Origin: Comamonadaceae bacterium
GTDB lineage: Bacteria > Pseudomonadota > Gammaproteobacteria > Burkholderiales > Burkholderiaceae_C
DNA length: 10,236 nt
Assembly: GCA_947374105.1 (NCBI GenBank)
Contig: CANCAO010000033.1
Location: 1-10,236 of the forward strand
Direction of reading: 5' to 3'
Below, piece after piece: positions 6,073 through 10,236 of the stretch (position 1 is its first letter; each line of letters starts with the position of its first letter). Under the pieces are notes generated by a model. That model was given only the letters and a program-made list of their open reading frames with translations, did not search any database and had not been told where the DNA came from. A program made the position numbers and the translations under genes.

Positions 6073-7215
6073 GTGTCCACCAAAGCCAAAACCGTAGCGG
6101 CCAAGACCAAGGCCAAGCCCGCCAGCAAGGCGGCTACCAAGCCAGCCGTGGGTAAGGCCGTGGTGAAGTCGTCCAAGACTATTGTCAGTAAAAAGCCAGT
6201 GGTGAAGTCTGTTGCTAAGTCAAGCGTTAAAGCCAAACCCGCAGTTCAAAACAAAGCTATCGTCAAGCCTGTTGCTAAGACCGTCGTAAAAAGCAAGTCA
6301 ACTGTCAAAGTTAAACCGCCAGTCAAAGCGCCTCTCAAAGTATCAGTTAAAGCCCCACCTGCTCCCAAATCACAAGCTGTTGCAAAGCCAGTCGCCAAGA
6401 AAGTGGCCGCCGCTAGTCAACAGACGCCAAAGGCCGCTAAACCATTGGCCCCATCCGTAAAACCAACGATTCAAGCCATTGCCAAGCCGACTGCCAAGTC
6501 GGCTACCAAGGCTTCGATCAAACCCGCAACTCCTCTGAAAACCATACCATCTGCCCTTGTCTCAGCCGTGTCCCCGATGCCTGCTCCTAAAGTTTTACCA
6601 TCGGCGGTTGTGCCACCGGTAAAACCCCGGGTGTCCTCGCGTTTAGCCCAGTTGACCGTTCCTTCCATGGCGCAATCGGTGGCCTCCACCGCTGCCAAAG
6701 CCAGTTATTCCCAATCCGTGCCCGTGACCCTGATCGTTCCTCCCCTGCCTTCAAGCATCAAAAAAGACCCCAAGTTAGCCAATAACTGGAAAACAAAATC
6801 CGCAGACCAACTGACTGACGCTGAGCTGATGGCCATGCCCGACAGCGAATACATGAACGACAAACAAGTGGCCGCCTTTCGTCACAGGTTGCAGTTGCTC
6901 AAACAAGACATGCTGGCCAATGCGGGGGAAACGACGGAACACCTGCGAGAAGACACCGTGGTTGTGCCCGATCCGGCGGACCGTGCCACCATCGAAGAAG
7001 AGCACGCGCTGGAGTTGCGCACTCGCGACCGCGAGCGTAAGTTGCTCAAGAAAATCGAGCAGTCCATCACGCAAATTGATGCTGGTGAATACGGCTATTG
7101 CGATGAAACGGGTGAGCCCATTGGTGTGGGCCGTTTGCTTGCACGACCCACAGCAACCTTGTCGCTGGAGGCGCAGCAGCGCCGTGAGCTCAAACAAAAG
7201 ATGTTTGGGGATTGA
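6073..7215 (+). CDS. dksA: RNA polymerase-binding regulator DksA with long Lys/Ala/Pro-rich N-terminal tail
   Basis: DksA enters the RNA polymerase secondary channel and, with ppGpp, represses rRNA promoters and activates amino-acid genes. The C-terminal 126 residues (255-380) are a full DksA: MPDSEYMNDKQVAAFRHRL, coiled coil with tip PDPADRA (D300, D303 and A305 match E. coli D71, D74 and A76), EEEHALELRTRDRERKLLKKIEQ, and GYCDETGEPIGVGRLLARPTATLSLEA. Only the first of the four zinc-finger cysteines remains (C343; the others are T346, S364 and A367), as in many alpha- and betaproteobacterial DksAs. Residues 1-254 are low-complexity, built from KPVAK/VKAP-like runs, resembling bacterial histone-H1-like tails. 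GTG 6073 is chosen because AGGAAAG (6060-6066) lies six bases upstream. ATG 6010 is in frame (401 aa) but lacks a good RBS. It may be co-transcribed with the STAS gene 64 bp downstream. Confidence 0.9.
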   Translation: MSTKAKTVAAKTKAKPASKAATKPAVGKAVVKSSKTIVSKKPVVKSVAKSSVKAKPAVQNKAIVKPVAKTVVKSKSTVKVKPPVKAPLKVSVKAPPAPKSQAVAKPVAKKVAAASQQTPKAAKPLAPSVKPTIQAIAKPTAKSATKASIKPATPLKTIPSALVSAVSPMPAPKVLPSAVVPPVKPRVSSRLAQLTVPSMAQSVASTAAKASYSQSVPVTLIVPPLPSSIKKDPKLANNWKTKSADQLTDAELMAMPDSEYMNDKQVAAFRHRLQLLKQDMLANAGETTEHLREDTVVVPDPADRATIEEEHALELRTRDRERKLLKKIEQSITQIDAGEYGYCDETGEPIGVGRLLARPTATLSLEAQQRRELKQKMFGD

Positions 7216-7279
7216 AGATCAGGATAACAAGCGCTAACCTCTAACATTTCAGAATTTACCCGTCTGTTAATAGAGAAAC

Positions 7280-9148
7280 ATGGCCAAAGACGATTCCAAC
7301 CCCGGTTTGTTCTCAAAAGTTGCCCGGTTTGTCGCTAATCCGACTAAGGCTTGGGAGGAGATTGAGGTCAAGGAATCTGAGTTGAACGCGGGCTACAGCA
7401 AAGAAGTGCTAAAAGCCATGATTGTGCGCAAAAAACAAAATGATTTTGTGCGCAAACGCGAATTTGATGTTCTGCGAAAACTGCGCAGAACGGAGCCAGC
7501 CGAAAGCGTTGCCAGAACGGGTCGCCCCTCCGATTTTCAGAGCAGTTTGCCCTCCAACTCCGACGACCGGGCAATGACGGTTAGGAAGATTGATGCGATC
7601 GAGGCCCAGATGTCTAACCAATGGTGGCGGGGCAAGGGTACTGATGCCGGACCTGAAGCGCGATCTGTAGCGCCTCCACCGCGCTTACAAGACGTTCACA
7701 CGAGTCCGCCAGTGGGCTCTCCCCCAATGCCCGCTTCGGGTCAGGTTGCAAATCCACGACTTTCGCAGTCGCAAAGCCTCGATTTGAAGGGCAGTAAAGT
7801 CTTATCGTCATCCATACCCATAAATATGCCTCGGCCCGAGTCGGCCTACAAACAGGCCGCCGCTACTGCGCATGCGCCTTTAACGCCGGCCGCAGCATCC
7901 CCTAAGCTCAAGACACCCTCCGGCATTATTGAGCCTCCTCCGCAATGGGGTAAGGCTAATAGTCCAGCGACCGACATGGGGGGCTTGGGCCCTGGTTTTT
8001 CAGTTTCCAACATTTTTGAAAATGTTGAAGTGGATATTGCCTCAGAACCTGAGCTCGAAGAAGCGTCAATCCGTTTCGCCAATGGTGACAATGTGGGGGC
8101 TGAAGAGGCACTTTTGGCGGCTTTGAAACCTGGCGATTTGACGTCCGAACGCGCCGAAATTTGGATTGCCGCTTTATTTGACTTGTACCGGGCCACCGGG
8201 CAGCAAGCTCGGTTCGACGAAAGTGCGATTGAATTCGCCAGTCGTTTTGGGCGCTCGGCCCCGGCTTGGTTTTCTACGCCTGAGTTACTTAAACGCGGTG
8301 CTGCTGGGTCAAGTTTCGTAGGCAATGTGCCCCACGTTGCTGCATCAACGGCTGTTGCGCATTGGACGGCACCTGATGTGTTGACCGTGGCTAGCCTGAC
8401 TGCATTACAGTTGGTTTTAAAAAGTAAACCAGCTCCATGGTTGCTGGATTGGGGGGCTTTGGTTTCTATCGAGCCTGCGGTCGTGCCTGAACTAGGGTCA
8501 CTGTTTTCGCACTGGTGCGTTACACCGGTAACCTTGGGTTTTAGGGGAGCAGAGGGTTTACGGCAGGCTTTGAAGTCTCTCACCACCCTAGGCGAAACGA
8601 CGCTAGCACCTGCCGCTTGGCAAATGCACATGGATGCTTTGCGCGTGATGGGGTTGCATGACGATTTTGAGACGATTGCACTGGACTTTTGCGTGACTTT
8701 TGAGGTGTCCCCCCCATCCTGGCAAAAATCCTTGTGCATTTGTAAGTTAGAGGGCACTGACGCAGATCAAAGTGCGAGTTCTAGCTCGCATTACATGGAA
8801 GGTAAGGAGCCTTGGAAAGACTCCATCGTGCACAGCTCATTTCTTGAGGAGGACTCAGTCATTGGGGTCGCCATGGTGGCACTGAGCGGAGAGGTCTTGA
8901 ACGATGCTGCAGAGGCATTGGCTCAATTAGAGACAGCCATGGGGGAAGGCGCCTCGCAAATGGTGATTTCTTGTGATAACTTAATTCGCGTTGATTTTTC
9001 TGCGGCGGGCAGTATTCTCAATTGGGTTGCAGGGCAACGGGCCAGTGGTTGCATAGTGCAGTTTCGTAATGTAAACCGTATTGTGGCTGCCTTCTTCCAT
9101 GTGATCGGCATTACTGAATTTGCTCGCGTGGTGCCGCGTAACACCTGA
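7280..9148 (+). CDS. Large STAS-domain protein with two diverged helical+STAS modules, function unknown
   Basis: The protein is 622 aa with no signal peptide or membrane segment. The N-terminus (1-70) is basic and helical (GLFSKVARFVANPTKAWEEIE, then NDFVRKREFDVLRKLRR). Residues 120-250 are a Pro/Ser-rich linker. A TPR/FimV-like helical segment (258-330) precedes a weak STAS-like domain (about 366-434, PWLLDWGALVSIEP...VTLGFRG). A second helical segment (447-481) precedes a clear C-terminal STAS domain (526-617, VALSGEVLNDAAEALAQLE, ISCDNLIRVDFSAAGS, VQFRNVNRIVAAFF). Ten residues of the helical segments match at a constant 151-residue offset. S574 is placed like the phosphorylated Ser of anti-sigma antagonists; the first domain has A400 there. 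AGAG (7272-7275) supports ATG 7280. No kinase or phosphatase partner gene is adjacent. Base composition is lower in GC than dapF-cobW. I recall similar proteins in Burkholderiales but no known function. Confidence 0.85.
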   Translation: MAKDDSNPGLFSKVARFVANPTKAWEEIEVKESELNAGYSKEVLKAMIVRKKQNDFVRKREFDVLRKLRRTEPAESVARTGRPSDFQSSLPSNSDDRAMTVRKIDAIEAQMSNQWWRGKGTDAGPEARSVAPPPRLQDVHTSPPVGSPPMPASGQVANPRLSQSQSLDLKGSKVLSSSIPINMPRPESAYKQAAATAHAPLTPAAASPKLKTPSGIIEPPPQWGKANSPATDMGGLGPGFSVSNIFENVEVDIASEPELEEASIRFANGDNVGAEEALLAALKPGDLTSERAEIWIAALFDLYRATGQQARFDESAIEFASRFGRSAPAWFSTPELLKRGAAGSSFVGNVPHVAASTAVAHWTAPDVLTVASLTALQLVLKSKPAPWLLDWGALVSIEPAVVPELGSLFSHWCVTPVTLGFRGAEGLRQALKSLTTLGETTLAPAAWQMHMDALRVMGLHDDFETIALDFCVTFEVSPPSWQKSLCICKLEGTDADQSASSSSHYMEGKEPWKDSIVHSSFLEEDSVIGVAMVALSGEVLNDAAEALAQLETAMGEGASQMVISCDNLIRVDFSAAGSILNWVAGQRASGCIVQFRNVNRIVAAFFHVIGITEFARVVPRNT

Positions 9149-9368
9149 GCTGGGTCAATGCTTCTGCCTGACGGTGGGTGGAGGAGCTTGTTGACTGTGT
9201 ACTGAAGTGCGTTGCATTTTGAGGCATTTCTTTTTGTTGGTGTGACCTTCAGGCATCACATTCAAACCCATCGCTAAGTGCTTAATTTAGAACGATTTTC
9301 ATGCTTTTAATGCATGAGAGATTGGTTCTAAGTCTTTGATTTCATTGAAAATTCTTCTATTTTTTGGT
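9149..9368. other. AT-rich intergenic region between the STAS gene and the mraZ promoter
   Basis: About 220 bp with no plausible gene and noticeably more A+T than its flanks. It holds the nested inverted repeat at 9287-9331 and a TGTGA-N10-TCACA pair at 9241-9260. No rho-independent terminator with a clear T-run follows the STAS gene. The rest shows nothing I can name. Confidence 0.6.
9287..9331. repeat. Nested inverted repeat (two concentric stems)
   Basis: Outer arms TTAGAAC (9287-9293) and GTTCTAA (9325-9331) are perfect complements. Inside them, TCATGC (9299-9304) and GCATGA (9312-9317) form a second perfect stem with a 7-nt loop. The centres differ by only 1 bp, so one hairpin with a 5/7-nt internal loop can form. 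There is no T-run after it, so a classic terminator is unlikely. Confidence 0.45.
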
Positions 9369-9396
9369 TTGCCGACCTTTGATTTGCTGGTACAGT
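9369..9396 (+). promoter_or_regulatory. Candidate promoter of the mraZ/dcw cluster
   Basis: TTGCCG (9369-9374) and TACAGT (9391-9396) are spaced by 16 bp, and TGG immediately before TACAGT gives an extended -10. Each hexamer matches the sigma-70 consensus at four of six positions. Transcription would start near 9403, inside the run of AGTG boxes, so a protein bound there would block it. Confidence 0.45.
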
Positions 9397-9431
9397 GCAA
9401 ATAAGTGCAATTAAGTGGTGAAAAGTGCCTT
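9392..9431 (+). promoter_or_regulatory. MraZ operator: four AGTG direct repeats at 10-bp spacing
   Basis: AGTG occurs at 9394, 9404, 9414 and 9424, exactly one helical turn apart, in the context (A/C)AGTG(C/G)N4. MraZ proteins are known to bind direct repeats upstream of their own gene (TGGGN with 5-nt spacers in E. coli, AAAGTG-type repeats in mollicutes), also with 10-bp phasing. The location, just upstream of mraZ and over the predicted start of transcription, fits autorepression of the dcw cluster. Confidence 0.8.
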
Positions 9432-9476
9432 TACTTTTTCATTGACTGCATTTCAATTTCACAAAGGTGTACTGCC

Positions 9477-9905
9477 GTGTTTCAAGGGGCTTCGTCGCTG
9501 AATCTGGATGCCAAGGGGCGGCTGTCTGTGCCGACCCGGCATCGTGACGTCCTCCTTGCCACCGCAGCAGGTCAGCTCACCATCACCAAACACCCACACG
9601 GCTGCCTCATGGTTTTCCCACGCCCAGAGTGGGAGAAGTTCCGCGAGCGCATCGCCGCTTTGCCCATGTCGGCCCAGTGGTGGAAGCGCATCTTTTTGGG
9701 TAACGCCATGGACGTGGAGATGGACGCCACTGGCCGTGTTCTGGTATCACCCGAGTTGCGTGAGGCAGCGGGTATCACCCGCGACACCATGCTGCTGGGT
9801 ATGGGGCAGCACTTTGAGTTGTGGGACAAGTCCCGATACGATGCCCAGGAGGCCCAGGCCATGACGGGCGATATGCCCGAGGTCTTCAAGGACTTTTCCT
9901 TCTGA
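9477..9905 (+). CDS. mraZ: Transcriptional regulator MraZ
   Basis: MraZ is a DNA-binding, ring-forming regulator at the head of the division and cell-wall (dcw) cluster; it represses its own promoter. The 142-aa protein (E. coli 152) starts [19 protein letters not shown] and contains the two SpoVT/AbrB-type half-repeats with DAKGR (11-15) and DATGR (83-87), plus the central FPRPEWEKF and [16 protein letters not shown] 9477 is selected because AAAGG (9463-9467) is correctly placed and the N-terminus is canonical. An in-frame GTG at 9405 would put the start inside the operator repeats and add 24 unrelated residues. The downstream rsmH begins 8 bp after the stop, so the two are co-transcribed. 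Confidence 0.96.
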   Translation: MFQGASSLNLDAKGRLSVPTRHRDVLLATAAGQLTITKHPHGCLMVFPRPEWEKFRERIAALPMSAQWWKRIFLGNAMDVEMDATGRVLVSPELREAAGITRDTMLLGMGQHFELWDKSRYDAQEAQAMTGDMPEVFKDFSF

Positions 9906-9913
9906 GGCCAGCG

Positions 9914-10236
9914 GTGCAAACCCCTTCATGGCCACACACCACCGTCCTGTTGAGCGAAGCCGTCGATGCCTTATTCCGGGCCGACGACGCTCACTCAGGT
10001 AATGCGCCGACCGCAGACGGCACGTATGTTGATGCGACTTACGGGCGCGGTGGTCACTCAGGTCTGATCTTGTCTCGGCTGTCGCCCCAGGGGCGGCTGA
10101 TTGCTTTTGACAAAGACCCCGAGGCGATTGCGCAGGCGGCGCAAATTACTGACCCGCGTTTTTCCATTCGGCACGAAGGCTTTCGCCATCTGGGCGAGTT
10201 GCCTGACGCCTGCGCGGCTGGGGTGCTGCTGGACTT
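9914..10236 (+). CDS. rsmH: 16S rRNA (cytosine-1402-N4)-methyltransferase RsmH, 5' part only
   Basis: RsmH (MraW) methylates N4 of C1402 in the 16S rRNA decoding centre using SAM. The first 107 codons are present and the gene runs off the right edge. The visible protein starts [20 protein letters not shown] and contains the SAM-binding motif [17 protein letters not shown] (40-56) and [11 protein letters not shown] (65-75), both diagnostic. Residues 21-37 ([17 protein letters not shown]) are longer than the equivalent loop in E. coli. The start is GTG 9914, with GAGG (9904-9907) six bases before it; GAGG overlaps the mraZ stop. A downstream ATG (9928) is out of frame. It is the second gene of the dcw cluster; ftsL and ftsI would be expected beyond the window. 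Confidence 0.95.
   Translation, partial: MQTPSWPHTTVLLSEAVDALFRADDAHSGNAPTADGTYVDATYGRGGHSGLILSRLSPQGRLIAFDKDPEAIAQAAQITDPRFSIRHEGFRHLGELPDACAAGVLLD

Noticed and set aside
7216..7279. Terminator between dksA and the STAS gene
   Set aside because: There is only a 6-bp AGCGCT palindrome and no stem with a T-run, so read-through is more likely.
7846..8757. Long minus-strand ORF (303 aa) opposite the STAS gene
   Set aside because: It is antisense to a frame with clear STAS and helical motifs, and it has no RBS or family resemblance.
9241..9260. CRP-like site TGTGA...TCACA
   Set aside because: The spacer is 10 nt rather than the 6 nt required for CRP.
9405..9476. Upstream start of mraZ
   Set aside because: The codon lies within the AGTG operator repeats and gives a non-homologous N-terminus.

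Overview
The window looks like an ordinary chromosomal stretch of a betaproteobacterium, most probably Burkholderiales/Comamonadaceae (Rhodoferax- or Polaromonas-like). I infer this from the protein sequences, the gene order, the high GC content and the short dispersed repeats. It carries no RNA genes, CRISPR arrays, insertion sequences or phage genes that I can see.

Layout. The left edge holds the 5' part of a leftward carboxymuconolactone-decarboxylase-like gene (1-458). It diverges from a rightward cluster of dapF (514-1413), a DUF484 gene (1410-2102) and xerC (2107-3135), whose members overlap or nearly touch. This is the order known in many proteobacteria (dapF-yigA-xerC in E. coli). A small leftward gene of unknown function (3102-3491) overlaps the end of xerC tail to tail and diverges from rlmI (3588-4796), a 23S rRNA m5C methyltransferase. 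Next come a histidine-rich COG0523/CobW-type metallochaperone GTPase (4846-5922), a dksA gene with a very long Lys/Ala/Pro tail (6073-7215) and a 622-residue STAS-domain protein (7280-9148). A 328-bp AT-rich gap with an autoregulatory-looking promoter leads into the division and cell-wall (dcw) cluster: mraZ (9477-9905) and the start of rsmH (9914 to the right edge).

How the genes relate. DapF makes meso-diaminopimelate for lysine and peptidoglycan. XerC resolves chromosome dimers at division. MraZ and RsmH open the cell-wall and division gene cluster. RlmI and RsmH modify rRNA, and DksA tunes rRNA transcription. A COG0523 GTPase beside a DksA lacking the zinc-finger cysteines recalls the known link between these two families in zinc limitation, but both may be housekeeping genes here.

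Most interesting. (1) A 45-bp element with fixed spacing (TGCTA-N10-AGCTGCTTGTG-N15-CTAG) occurs twice, in opposite orientation, inside the coding regions of dapF and rlmI, and is translated in both. (2) A GC-rich hairpin repeat has become the N-terminus of xerC. (3) The 622-residue protein is built from two diverged copies of a helical-plus-STAS module; only the second has a serine at the phosphosite-like position. (4) Four AGTG boxes with exact 10-bp phasing sit at the mraZ promoter. (5) dapF and rlmI share a GAYAAT box exactly 14 nt before ATG and have no Shine-Dalgarno, suggesting nearly leaderless mRNAs. I found no clear previously undescribed multi-gene system. The tandem-STAS protein is the best unknown.
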